From positions 6,972,729-7,034,728 of the forward strand of contig NC_049979.1 in assembly GCF_000003815.2 (NCBI RefSeq): 62,000 nt of DNA, written 5' to 3'. Shown in pieces: positions 1-10,003 of the stretch. Below the pieces are notes generated by a model, which saw nothing but the letters and a program-made list of their open reading frames with translations, was not told the origin of the DNA and did no database searches. The translations under genes and the position numbers were made by a program. The first letter of the stretch is position 1; each line of letters begins with the position of its first letter. This DNA comes from Branchiostoma floridae. Its lineage: Eukaryota; Chordata; Leptocardii; Amphioxiformes; Branchiostomatidae.

Positions 1-90
1 ACATACACCCAGATTCTACATCGCAGCGTGAGACCATATGCGGGATTTGCTTGCTTTGTGAACCTCCTCGCTGCAAGTGCAGTGATCCAG

Positions 91-2205
91 ATGCCATTTC
101 AATCTTACTGCCCGCCAACAGAATTCCCCAGATTCTTTTCAACACCACTGACCCGCGTGGTGTGCGGTCGAGGTGTAGATGAGTACGCATCCCCCACATT
201 TACAATAATGTGGACAAACACCAATGCCCCCTCCAGACGAAACCTCTTTGCCCCAAACCATTTTGTAGTGCTAGCTAAGTACACACATGGTCCAGAGGTC
301 CCTTCTTTCAACCTCCTTGATAACAGCGACTCTGTGGGAGAGTTAGTAGGATTAGTTGCTAACGAGGAGCCTATTGATGATGTACAAGAGAGCTTGGATG
401 ATGTAGAGTCTGTGGGAGAGTTAGTAGGATTAGTACCAGAAATCAATGCTAACGAGGAGCCTATTGATGATGTACAAGAGAGCTTGGATGATGTAGAGTC
501 TGTGGGAGAGTTAGTAGGATTAGTACCAGAAATCAATGCTAACGAGGAGCCTATTGATGATGTACAAGAGAGCTTGGATGATGTAGAGCCTGTGGGAGAG
601 TTAGTAGGATTAGTACCAGAAGACGTTGCTAACCAGGAGCCTGTTGATAACGTGGATAGCAGTGAGTCTGCCTCTGAAGACTGCCTCTCAGAATTCAGCC
701 ATTCTTCTGTGTCTGATGTGGAGGCCATAGAGGAAGCATCTCAGGACCTGGATAACGACGTGTTTGAAGAGGCCCCAGCCGTAAGCTTTGAAGACATCGA
801 AACGGAGTACATCTTCATTCCTGCAGCCACACAGAGGGGGAAAGGCAAAGTTGTTAGCAGTAATGGCTATACGTACACATTCAAAAGAGAGACAGCTACA
901 TCTACTCAATGGAGGTGCGCAGTTAGAAACAAAAGTGTCAGCTGTGGTGCTACAGTGATTCAAACTTCAAGCGGATTTAAACAAGGCTTGCAGAGTCATT
1001 CCCACGCAGCAAGTCAAAATGCTGAGTTGAAAGCAAAGATCAGCGCAGAACTACAAGAAAAGGCCCAACAACAGGTCTTTGAAGCAGCGTCTGTTCTTGT
1101 CGACCAGGTCATGGTCGACAATGCTGACCAAGCTGGGATACCCGGCCAGGGAGCTCTAATCAGAAGAGTCAACAGACTGAAGTCTAAGCTACGGCCCAGC
1201 GAACCAAAGGATTTGGACTTTGAATTGGCGAGAAGTCATCTTCCGGAGGAATTCCTGCTCAGGGACGTGAAGGTATATGCAGCAACAACAATGAAGGGCA
1301 GGCACATATTGTTTGCGACAGACCACCAGCTGAAGCTCCTTGCATCTGCAAGACGTTGGTACATGGACGGCACATTTAAAGTAGTCCATGCACCATTCAA
1401 GCAGCTTTTTTCGGTGCACGCATTTGTCAGGTGCGGAGACAACATCAAACAAGTTCCCCTGGCCTTCGCCCTCATGACAAGTCGTTGCAGGACGGACTAC
1501 ATGGCGGTCTTAACAGAGCTGAAAAAGGCACTGCCAAGAGAGATCGAGTTGGAGGAGGGCGTTACTGATTTTGAGGTAGGCCTATGCCAGGCCTTTCAAG
1601 AAGTCTTCCAAGGCACAAGGATGAAAGGGTGCGCCTTCCATTGGTGCCAGGCCATCTGGAGAAAGGTACAAGAGCTTGGCCTCCAGAGAGCGTACAACAA
1701 CGACCACCGTGTGTACAGCTGGGTAAGGAGGCTCATGGCGCTACCGTTTCTTCCACACAAGGCCATTCAGCCGGCACTACGAGCACTGCAGAGCCGAGCG
1801 GCAGGAGCTCTGACTGACCTCGCAGACTACGTCCAGAAGACATGGGTGGACAGCACCGTCTTCCCTCCACGTCGTTGGTCCGTGTACATGCAAGCCATCC
1901 GGACCAACAATGACGTGGAGGGATGGCACAGGCGCCTGAACTTAAAGGCAAGGAAGACGAACCTCCCTTTCTACCTGCTGGTAGACTTGTTGTTCCAAGA
2001 GAGCCAGGTCGTGAAGGCGCAGGTCAGGATGATATACGAAGGGAGCCTACGCCAACACCGACGGTCACAGTACAGAAGCCTCCAGCAAAGGCTCTTTAAA
2101 GCATGGCAGGAGTTCGACGTTGACAAACGCACGGCGAGGGAGTTACTGGCAGTATGCTCCAGGCTGTATGGGCCAACTATTACCCATGCAGCCAAGTCAG
2201 GCTGA
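91..2205 (+). CDS. Mutator-like (MULE) transposase with FLYWCH-like zinc finger, 5' end unresolved
   Basis: This is a transposase of a Mutator-like DNA transposon, expected to bind element ends and catalyse cut-and-paste transposition in the nucleus. Seen: an acidic N-terminal region with 30-residue repeats; a FLYWCH-like block at about 811-1008 (Y-x-Y-x-F, WRC, SCGA, then HSH); and a DDE core. The first Asp is in MDGTF (codon 1366), the second in TDFEVGL (codon 1567), a C-x-F-H-W-C motif starts at 1630, and the Glu is in NNDVEGWH (codon 1918). This order is typical of the MULE domain. The frame is uninterrupted to TGA at 2203-2205, so the copy may be recent or domesticated. The first ATG is at 91 and another at 208, but the frame is open to the window edge, so an upstream start or exon is possible. 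The flanking minisatellite argues for a transposon rather than a host gene. Family call confident, start uncertain. Confidence 0.85.
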   Translation: MPFQSYCPPTEFPRFFSTPLTRVVCGRGVDEYASPTFTIMWTNTNAPSRRNLFAPNHFVVLAKYTHGPEVPSFNLLDNSDSVGELVGLVANEEPIDDVQESLDDVESVGELVGLVPEINANEEPIDDVQESLDDVESVGELVGLVPEINANEEPIDDVQESLDDVEPVGELVGLVPEDVANQEPVDNVDSSESASEDCLSEFSHSSVSDVEAIEEASQDLDNDVFEEAPAVSFEDIETEYIFIPAATQRGKGKVVSSNGYTYTFKRETATSTQWRCAVRNKSVSCGATVIQTSSGFKQGLQSHSHAASQNAELKAKISAELQEKAQQQVFEAASVLVDQVMVDNADQAGIPGQGALIRRVNRLKSKLRPSEPKDLDFELARSHLPEEFLLRDVKVYAATTMKGRHILFATDHQLKLLASARRWYMDGTFKVVHAPFKQLFSVHAFVRCGDNIKQVPLAFALMTSRCRTDYMAVLTELKKALPREIELEEGVTDFEVGLCQAFQEVFQGTRMKGCAFHWCQAIWRKVQELGLQRAYNNDHRVYSWVRRLMALPFLPHKAIQPALRALQSRAAGALTDLADYVQKTWVDSTVFPPRRWSVYMQAIRTNNDVEGWHRRLNLKARKTNLPFYLLVDLLFQESQVVKAQVRMIYEGSLRQHRRSQYRSLQQRLFKAWQEFDVDKRTARELLAVCSRLYGPTITHAAKSG
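331..660 (+). repeat. 90-bp in-frame coding repeat inside the MULE ORF
   Basis: Three near-identical 90-bp units (358-447, 448-537, 538-627) are flanked by a partial unit (331-357) and a degenerate one (from 628). Each encodes 30 residues rich in Glu and Asp, with cores ANEEPIDDV, QESLDDVE and GELVGLVPE. The unit length is a multiple of three, so copy number can vary without breaking the frame. The near-identity of units 1-3 shows recent expansion. The large minus-strand frame at 105-728 is only the antisense shadow of this repeat. Confidence 0.95.
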
Positions 2206-2819
2206 TGAGGGGGCTTTCCCTGGGTACACAGAGTAGGTGATGACAGGCAAACAGATGTGAGTGCTTTGATGTATGTTGTAAGTATTCTACTTAGTGAGTT
2301 TGCCCCTCTCTCATGTACACAGAGTAGGTGATGACAGGCAAACAGATGTGAGTGCTTTGATGTATGTTGTAAGTATTCTACTTAGTGAGTTTGCCCCTCT
2401 CTCATGTACACAGAGTAGGTGATGACAGGCAAACAGATGTGAGTGCTTTGATGTATGTTGTAAGCATTCTACTTAGTGAGTTTGCCCCTCTCTCATGTAC
2501 ACAGAGTAGGTGATGACAGGCAAACAGATGTGAGTGCTTTGATGTATGTTGTAAGTATTCTACTTAGTGAGTTTGCCCCTCTCTCATGTACACAGAGTAG
2601 GTGATGACAGGCAAACAGATGTGAGTGCTTTGATGTATGTTGTAAGTATTCTACTTAGTGAGTTTGCCCCTCTCTCATGTACACAGAGTAGGTGATGACA
2701 GGCAAACAGATGTGAGTGCTTTGATGTATGTTGTAAGTATTCTACTTAGTGAGTTTGCCCCTCTCTCATGTACACAGAGTAGGTGATGACAGGCAAACAG
2801 ATGTGAGTGCTTTGATGTA

Positions 2820-4423
2820 CAGTGAAACCTGCCTTAGGGGTCACCTGAGTATAGGGGCCACCTGGCCATTGCGGTCACTTTTTGCCGGTCCCTTGGATTT
2901 TTCCCATTGACGTAAGCATTTAGAAATAGTCCATAGCGGTCACCTGTCGAATGCGGTCGCGGCCAGACGATTTTCAGTCCGACCGCTATGCCAACACTGC
3001 CGATAGCGGTCACCGGCGCGACTGGCCGGCCGCGTTACGCCGCGCTAAAACCCACGCGGGGTTCACTTTTTTTCAATTTCTGCACTACATCAGCAAAATG
3101 TAGGCTCAACTTGGCCGATTTACGAAGGAAACATTGAATAAATAAACATTTTACAAAATTATATGATTTTATGCGAAGTTTTTCCACCAACGTGTTGTTG
3201 GCGTTTTTCTCGTCTCAGTCTTTGCACTCTACCCTTCTCTACATCGTCATTTCTGTGCAGACTGAAAGAATATATGGACAGATTTTACAAGTAGACCGTC
3301 CGTTCATGTATCTGATGTTATAGGCTCTTGAAATCCATGTACGCTGGTCTAATTTTCGTATTCCGCGGGCCAAAAATATCGGAATTGTATTTGCGTAAAT
3401 TTTCCAAGATGGCGCCGCCTCAGCAGATAAACAAGGTCAATTGGGGTCAGTGGACGACTCCATTTTTGCCAAGGTAAGATGTGGCAACAAGAATTCTGAT
3501 TTATAGCACAAAATACGGTGATTATGGTATAAAAACGATAAGAATCAATTAAATCAACGTTATTTATGTAAGAACTAGACGAAGTTGGATTTTTGTCAAA
3601 GAAATAAGCCTACGTAGAGACAGTTTTATTTCGACGTGACCACCTTGGCATAATGGCGCATGCAGACAAGTCAAGCCGAGCCTTCCTGAACAAGTGAAAG
3701 TTTTTGTGGCGTTTTGATGTTTAGAAATGATTATGAACTTGTGATCAGCAGTGATTGAACGTCTAATTTTTGCCGGCAACTAGCGGAATTTACACGATTT
3801 GTCTATTCGATTGGCAAAGTTGCCGAAGACTCGCGCTGTGACCCAAGCTACCCAGAAAAGTCAGATCGAGGAACAAAGGAAAATGGCGGCGCTGACTTCG
3901 TGTTCAGACAATTCTAACTGTATAAAAGACAAGAGAACCAAGCAAATGTCTGTCAGTTTTGACTCAGAAATACGATGTCGAAGGCTTCGACTCCCGAGGG
4001 ACACGCACTGACGTTGGTCATGCATTCGGCGTTCCGAGAACGGCAAGTCCCCCCGTCAACTAGCGGCTGATTTCGGAGCAGGTGTCGGTCGGACTCAGAT
4101 TAGTGTTAATGTCTAATAATAGTACACTGTCTTCTCTGTTAATAACTAATGACATTTTGACTATACAGAAATAAAGGGAGCAGTAGTAGTTAATACAAAT
4201 CTATTTGATTAAACTGTTTGTTTTAAACTCATATTTAGTTTAAATGTATAACCTTAATAATATGTCAATAAATACTCAGTATCTCAGTGGAAGCTGAATG
4301 CCTTGTCACTTATTGCTTGTGGTGAAATGTACCTTTTTGGCTATACTGCCTATAGGGGCCACCTGCCCATAGGGGCCAAATTTGGTCAGTCCCTTGAGTG
4401 ACCCCTATAGACAGGTTTCACTG
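2820..4423. mobile_element. Pogo/Tigger-like (Tc1/mariner superfamily) element inserted in the 91-bp array
   Basis: The ends are inverted repeats: CAGTGAAACCTG plus a nearby AGGGGTCAC at the left, and their complement at the right (GTGACCCCTATAGACAGG, then TTTCACTG). TA flanks both sides (2818-2819 and 4424-4425), the target duplication of Tc1/mariner elements. Removing the 1604-bp element plus one TA restores an exact 91-bp unit. At 4036-4116 a short + strand frame reads ENGKSPRQLAADFG...GRTQIS, which resembles the helix-turn-helix at the start of Tigger/CENP-B transposases. It ends at a stop, and no long transposase ORF remains, so the copy is non-autonomous. Confidence 0.88.
4036..4116 (+). 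pseudogene. Remnant of a Tigger/CENP-B-type transposase N-terminus
   Basis: Twenty-six codons carry the pattern KSPRQLAADFG followed by GRTQI, as seen in the DNA-binding helix-turn-helix of pogo/Tigger transposases. The frame has a stop 5' of it and a stop at 4117. Nearby upstream sequence (a frame around 3975-4020) looks like a shifted continuation, which suggests an indel. It lies inside the TA-flanked element, which fits its origin. Assigned from motif memory only. Confidence 0.55.
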
Positions 4424-4600
4424 TATGTTGTAAGTATTCTACTTAGTGAGTTTGCCCCTCTCTCATGTACACAGAGTAGGTGATGACAGGCAAACAGATG
4501 TGAGTGCTTTGATGTATGTTGTAAGTATTCTACTTAGTGAGTTTGCCCCTCTCTCATGTACACAGAGTAGGTGATGACAGGCAAACAGATGTGAGTGCTT

Positions 4601-5000
4601 GTAACAACCAAATTTTGTTCTAAAAGTTTTCAAAGATGTAATGTTCTCATTTTGACCTGTACCCCACTTGTCACTGTAAAGACTTGTGTTTATAATCTCC
4701 GAAGGAGAGCCATTCTCAACACCACCCAGAGGGTAGTTTTAGTATTATTGAAGGGTGTTCTTGTTACAATACACATTGCATTGTACAAGTTTTGATGTAT
4801 GTTGTAAGTATTCTACTTAGTGAGTTTGCCCCTCTCTCATGTACACACAGTAGGTGATGACAGGCAAACAGATGTGAGTGCTTGTAACAACCAAATTTTG
4901 TTCTAAAAGTTTGTTTTCAAAGATGTAATGGTCTCATTTTGACCTGTACCCACTCGTGTTTATGATCTCTGAATTCTCTGTAGAATTCTTTGGTCTGTAT
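4601..5000 (+). repeat. Duplicated tail of the 91-bp array
   Basis: The sequence beginning GTAACAACCAAATTTTGTTC follows the motif GTGAGTGCTT twice, at 4601 and again at about 4884, with small indels between copies. Between them the array re-enters for one unit (about 4791-4883). The tail was therefore duplicated together with one minisatellite unit, giving a higher-order repeat. The second copy runs into unique sequence near 4960. Confidence 0.8.
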
Positions 5001-5133
5001 TTAGTTTTTGAAGAATACAAAGTGAATACACAAGTTTCAGTTACACAACATGTGTGTTTCATGATCTCTTATCCAGGGGTGCCTAAGCATTTGCACAAAC
5101 CCTATGAATTTCGTACGAATATTATGTGATACA

Positions 5134-5262
5134 CACGAATCACTATGCAAAAACGCATGAATATTCTGAAATTCGCACGAATCACTATGCAAAAACGCAT
5201 GAATATTATGAAATTCGCACGAATCACTATGTTATTCACACGAACCTTATGAGATTTGCATG
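5134..5262 (+). repeat. 42-bp short tandem repeat, about three copies
   Basis: CACGAATCACTATGCAAAAA recurs at 5134 and 5176 with exact 42-bp spacing, and a third, diverged unit starts at 5218. Related shorter motifs (cgtacgaat, cacgaacc) occur on both sides, so the array is older and wider than the three clear units. Confidence 0.85.
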
Positions 5263-6925
5263 ATCCTTATGCAAAAAACGGCGGCCAGGAGGAGGCATGA
5301 TTTTGAGCTTTTCTACCCATGATATTTATATTTCAAGGCATGGAATGGACATTTACCGTCACAAAGATGTATTTGATAGCCTGTGAGCTACTGTTTTGCT
5401 TCATTTCGGCCTGTTACCTCATAAAATCCGAGAACCAAGACATTTAATTGGTGTGGCCTTAGGACTAGTATAAACAAGAGTTCGTAGACCTCAGGCCTGC
5501 ATGAAATGTATTGGGTTTCTGTAGACCTATTGGGTATTTTTGCCAGTTTTTGTCTGTGGTACGTGGTTGGAAAAATGAGCTTTTTACCGTGTTGGTTGTG
5601 CACCATGCAAAAGTCTGACTCTGAAATTCCATTTTCTGAATTTGTAAGTTTGGACATGGATGAACATTACTTATTTTGGATTTCTTAAGTATGTAACCAA
5701 CCACAGTACTTTGAAGTTGTTGAGACGCTACCTTTTTTTGTCTCAGATGGCCCATGCACATGTAGTTACTCTGTCACATGATATACTAATATCTTCCCAG
5801 CTGCTAAGTCTCCTTGGTTTGTGTTCTTCCAATGATATTCATTAAAGATTTATTTCTGGGGTGTTATTCACTTGACATCGGAATGTTACTTGCATAATTT
5901 GACCAATGATACTTTTATCTGTAGTTCCATAGACATTAGACAATATGAATAGTGGTAGCCCCCATGCAGCAGCAACAGTTAGTCCCCAGGGTGGTATGAT
6001 ATTTTCATTCAATCCATCCAACCCAAACCTAAATCTCCTGTAGTATCTAAGCCAAATTTAACAGCATAATTTACTATGAAAAATGTCCTTGTCAATCCCA
6101 TTTATAGATGGCAAGCTGCTGGCAATGTAGCCTGATTAAATCTCGCTTATAGCAGCCCGCCAAACATCCGCCGGCCCGCGGGGAGGGGCCAGTTACAGCC
6201 CTGGACAGCGGAGTTTGTGTTACACAGACTACTGGCAATGGAAGCTTTGAAAAGTTCAGAAGCTGTTGTAGTCAGAGCAAACACCCAGCAAACATCCCCG
6301 CAAACCAATGAGCAGTTGCTTAGAAGGGGAATTTCATCATATATTTGCCGCGACAAAATGCAACCAACGATACTGAATTTAAAACAGAACAAAGCTAAGC
6401 CTCCACCACTTAACCCTGCCTGTACCATAAATTAAGCAGGCCCAAAAACCAAGCGAATATGACTAGCCCAACACAACAAATTACCTGTATACAGTATGGA
6501 AATGGCATTACCAAAGAAACAAAAAGAAACACAGGACAAATCATACACATACCTTTCTCTTATGCCCACACTCTATACAGTTCTCCTCCACATTAGAAAA
6601 TTGCATCTTCTTCTGTTTAAGTTCAAGTTCAACCATGATTGCCAACAGGGTAAAGGAACTTGTACCGAAACTTAAAACTCAGTACTATACAGCTCTAGAA
6701 ACACCACAAAGAGTAATAAGCAAACTCCAATTATACCTGACCAACAGATATATAATCTTGTACACTCCCGTCATCTGGCAAACTGTCAGTGCCACTAAGT
6801 AACCTGATACATTGAAGGTGGCCCAGGCCAGATGATGGTTCTACACCCAACCATAATCTGTTTTTAAAACCAAGCAGATATTGGGAGGATGCCCCAACCA
6901 CACAAAAACAGGATCAACCTATACA
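5263..6925. other. Intergenic DNA, no gene recognised
   Basis: Only short frames occur here (for example 5388-5761 minus and 6147-6428 minus), with no recognisable domain. A GC-rich patch lies at 6150-6200. Nothing supports a gene. Confidence 0.5.
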
Positions 6926-7510
6926 GTATCAAGTTCAAGCACTAGGAGGCCCAAAATCAAACCTGACCACCAGGACACCACAAACAACTCACGTACCGAA
7001 TAGCAACACAATGGTACCTTGCGTTCCGGAGATACAGCGCACGCCCCGTGCCCGCACAAAAGGTAACCTAAAATGTCACGTTCAAGCACCAAGGGCGCCA
7101 AAATCAAAATTGAGCATTATTCAGCCACCGCCGACACATGTGCCAAATATCATTGCGCCAGCACCAGCCGTTCAGAAGATATAACTCCGGAAACACCCCT
7201 CTCGGACACAAAATTCGACCTGCCGGGTCAAGTTCAAACGCGACAAGGCCCAAAGTCAATCCTAGGCAACAGGCAACAACCCCCCACCCATGCACCAAAA
7301 ATCGTCGCATTCGCGCGTATCGTTCCGGACACACAGCGCCAAAAGTGCCCCAAAAACACCAAAAATGCCACCTGCAATGTCAAGTTCAAATGCCAGGAGG
7401 CCCAAAATCAAACCTGAGTGTTAGGCTACCACCCCCAACCCACGTACCAAAAATCGTCGTGCTCGCACCATCCGTTCACGAGATACAGCGCCCTACATCC
7501 CCGGCTACCG
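6926..7510 (+). repeat. Diverged tandem repeat, about 150-bp period, four copies
   Basis: The motif (T)CAAGTTCAA followed by GGCCCAAAATCAA recurs near 6928, 7079, 7228 and 7379, at steps of about 150 bp. Each unit also carries a block like ACCAAAAATCGTCG and a block like GAGATACAGCGCC. Units differ at many positions, so the array is old. Frames of 114 and 139 codons here arise from the repeat and have no recognisable protein domain. Confidence 0.8.
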
Positions 7511-7587
7511 AAAAGTTCCCACCAGCATCAAAACCATACCTGCATACATGCAGGTAAAAAGAAAGAATCTGACCTGTGTAAAACTGT

Positions 7588-8810
7588 CGCATATGAGGGG
7601 CCCCCAAAGCCCTTTTCCGTAGAGCGTAATCGGCTGTTTTAATTCTACGTACTCCGTAGCGGGACGGCTCGAATTCAACGTAGAGCGTAATCGGTGCATT
7701 TTGCGTCGAGCGATATTGGCCCCTTTAATTCAACGTATTACGTAGAAGCTAACCGGATTTTACCGTAAAACGTAATTCATATTAATTTTTCGTCAAGCGT
7801 AATCAAAGTTTCATTAAACTTAACTAGTCTACCGGCAAACTTTACCCGCGAAAATGCTGAAAATTGCGTTTCAAAGGGTCCAGATTTCAAAATTTCGTCG
7901 GACATTCCTTGCTAACCCCTTCGGCATTGGACATGGTGAAAATATGTTGCGGGAGCTTCGCCCCCCAACTAGTAGATTTTTTTTTACCGACCTTAGCTTA
8001 GTTAACAAGCAAAATGTGCCCCTTAAATGCAGGAAATGGCATTTCAGAGGGTCGAGATTTCAATTCTTCTCCGGGCGCCGGGCGGCCCTTGCCTAGGCTT
8101 GCGACGACTTGGGCCTCCGGTGCTCACGACTCTCCGGCGCTCGTCGCCCTCAAAGACGTTTCTCTGACAGAAATGTCATTACATTGAGCATATGGTCTGC
8201 CAGCAAAATTTGTCCCTCTAAATGCAGGAAATGGTGTTTTAGAGGGTAAAAATTCCAAATTTTCCCGTACCTACCTTGCGACAGTTCGTGCTTTCGTCAC
8301 TCGAAATCTGAAAATGATGTTTGGGGGCGTTGCCCTCTAAAACCTTGTGATTTTCTAATTGGATGCTATTTAACTTAGCTTAGTCTGTGAGCAAAATCTG
8401 TCCTTCAAAATGCATAAAATGGCGTTTCAGAGGGTCAAGATTTCACAATATTCCCGGGGGAACATGCCCCCGGACGCCTCTAGTATTGTCGCCCCTCCGC
8501 TTTCGGTGCTACAAGTGCTGAAAATTACATCACATAAGAATTTGCTGTCGCCGCCTCTGGCCAGCAAGACGTCTTTAGAAGTTTTAATCTTGTTGATGGA
8601 ATTATCAGTTTTGTTTAGATCTCCTCTTCACGGTGTTCTGCCGTCGGCGGAGTTCAGCCAAAAGACGATAAAGATTTGCATAATGCATTATGAAATTTCG
8701 TAATTTAGCGTAGAGCGTAATAAAGTGTCAATAATTTAGCGTATTACGTAGCCGGCCCTCCCGAATTTAGCGTAGAGCGTTGTCGGTACCCCCCTTGGGG
8801 GCCCTCATAT
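7588..8810. mobile_element. Non-autonomous element with inverted ends and internal satellite
   Basis: The left end reads CATATGAGGGGCCCCCAAA; the right end (8794-8810) is its near complement, TTGGGGGCCCTCATATG. Both ends are followed inward by clusters of the motif CGTAGAGCGTAAT (7618-7800 and 8704-8780) and by TACGTA-containing variants. The core holds four copies of an about 190-bp repeat. No transposase frame is present. The target duplication is unclear (ATAT on both sides is possible), so the superfamily is not assigned. Confidence 0.65.
7850..8460 (+). repeat. Internal 175-192 bp repeats of the 7.6-8.8 kb element
   Basis: A motif like AAATGCAGGAAATGG-GTTTCAGAGGGT-ATTTC occurs at about 7852, 8027, 8219 and 8408. 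Spacing is 175, 192 and 189 bp. The copies are clearly diverged from each other. Confidence 0.75.
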
Positions 8811-9913
8811 GATTCTAGCAATAGGATCTGAGCAACTCACCGAGAAACAGTTGCTTGTGACGTAAACAGTTACCGAGACGGCAACTCCACGCACTCCTCT
8901 CCCACTGAACCAAAATCCCGCTCTCTCTCAGAACCCAAGACACCGCGGCCGATCCTCCCTCATTCTCTATCTCTAGCCACCTTCACCGGTACCGGCTTCT
9001 CTGGGGGCCTTGGTGTCATTTTTGTGTGTATGTTTGGGGAGGGGGGGGGGGGGGGATAGATTGGTTGGGGTCGAAAGGAATAAAAGCCGGGAAAGGATAA
9101 ATGCAGGAAAGGAATATGTACCAGGAAGCTTGTACTGGCCCCCTGCCAAAAAAAACAACTGTGAACATCAACATTATAAGATTGGTTATGCTGACCACAA
9201 ATATACCATGTGTAAAATAGATTTTTAGATACTAGTAACTCATGTAGTTAAACTGTTTTTTTATAATTATATGTACTGTATGTACAAGCCGCCAAACACT
9301 GTCTGTATCCTCTACAGTTGTCGTGCAAAATATAAAGTTCTTCTTGAAGTTCTTCTTCTTTCACACCAGCAAAAAAAAAGGGAACCGAATATACTGAAGG
9401 CGGTTGTCTTTGAAAAATAACAACGATTATATTTTTCTAAAAGATGTATGGGAAGCCACTATATACGACTCAAAACTCGAAAATTACAGGCTTGACATAA
9501 ACTTGATAAAGCCATCGCGCACGTGCGCCTGTGCAAAATTATATTATTCTCATGTCAAATCTTTCGAGCATGATTTCTTACTAATAAAGACACAAATAAC
9601 ACACCTTTCGTAAACATGTCTCCTCTGCACATCCATCGCAGTAGCAAGAATGATTCTGTACTGTCAGTGATAAAAAAACGTGGCAAAAACGAGAGAAAAC
9701 TGCCGTAGTCAGCCCGTACTTTCTCCACACGTCGCCGCTTTGTGGAAAATTCTGGGTTACCGTTTAACCTCTGACCTTTGGTGGTCTACGTTTTTTTTCC
9801 AAATTCTAAATAAATAGCGTTAAGCCCGCAACAAACTTGACTATAAATCCTAAAATTTTGTCTTTGAGTGGACGTAACATATATTTATTCAGCAACTTGA
9901 CCGGAAACTAAAA
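8811..9913. other. Intergenic DNA upstream of SAMD4
   Basis: The stretch contains a 15-nt G run (9041-9055) and AT-rich sequence. No gene is seen. An E-box CACGTG lies near 9519, of unknown meaning. Confidence 0.5.
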
Positions 9914-10003
9914 AGGTCCGAGTTGACCAGGGTGTAGGTCCGAGTTGACCAAAGTGTAGGTCCGAGTTGGTAGGTCCGAGTCGGTAAAGGTCCGAATCGT
10001 CCT
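9914..10003 (+). repeat. 22-bp tandem repeat upstream of SAMD4 exon 1
   Basis: AGGTCCGAGTTGACC repeats with 22-bp spacing at 9914 and 9936, then in shortened forms at 9958, 9972 and 9988. It ends about 530 bp before the SAMD4 start codon, so it may lie in the promoter or 5' UTR. Function unknown. Confidence 0.85.

Larger units (their letters stand above)
2224..4600 (+). repeat. 91-bp minisatellite downstream of the MULE, split by an inserted transposon
   Basis: Units begin with GTACACAGAGTAGGTGATGA at 2224, 2315, 2406, 2497, 2588, 2679 and 2770. The seventh unit is broken at 2819 and resumes at 4426 (50 + 41 = 91 bp), followed by units at 4467 and 4558. Copies are nearly identical. The array starts about 20 bp after the transposase stop codon, so it is probably the 3' subterminal region of the MULE. 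No coding potential is seen in it. Confidence 0.95.

Noticed and set aside
105-728. 207-codon minus-strand frame opposite the MULE ORF
   Set aside because: It is the antisense of the 90-bp coding repeat; the Ser/Thr-rich repetitive product has no domain, while the + strand frame carries the transposase.
2224-4600. CRISPR-like regular repeats
   Set aside because: Units are contiguous 91-bp minisatellite copies with no variable spacers, and the genome is eukaryotic.
7073-7557. Frames of 114 and 139 codons
   Set aside because: They arise from the 150-bp tandem repeat, overlap each other in different frames and show no domain.
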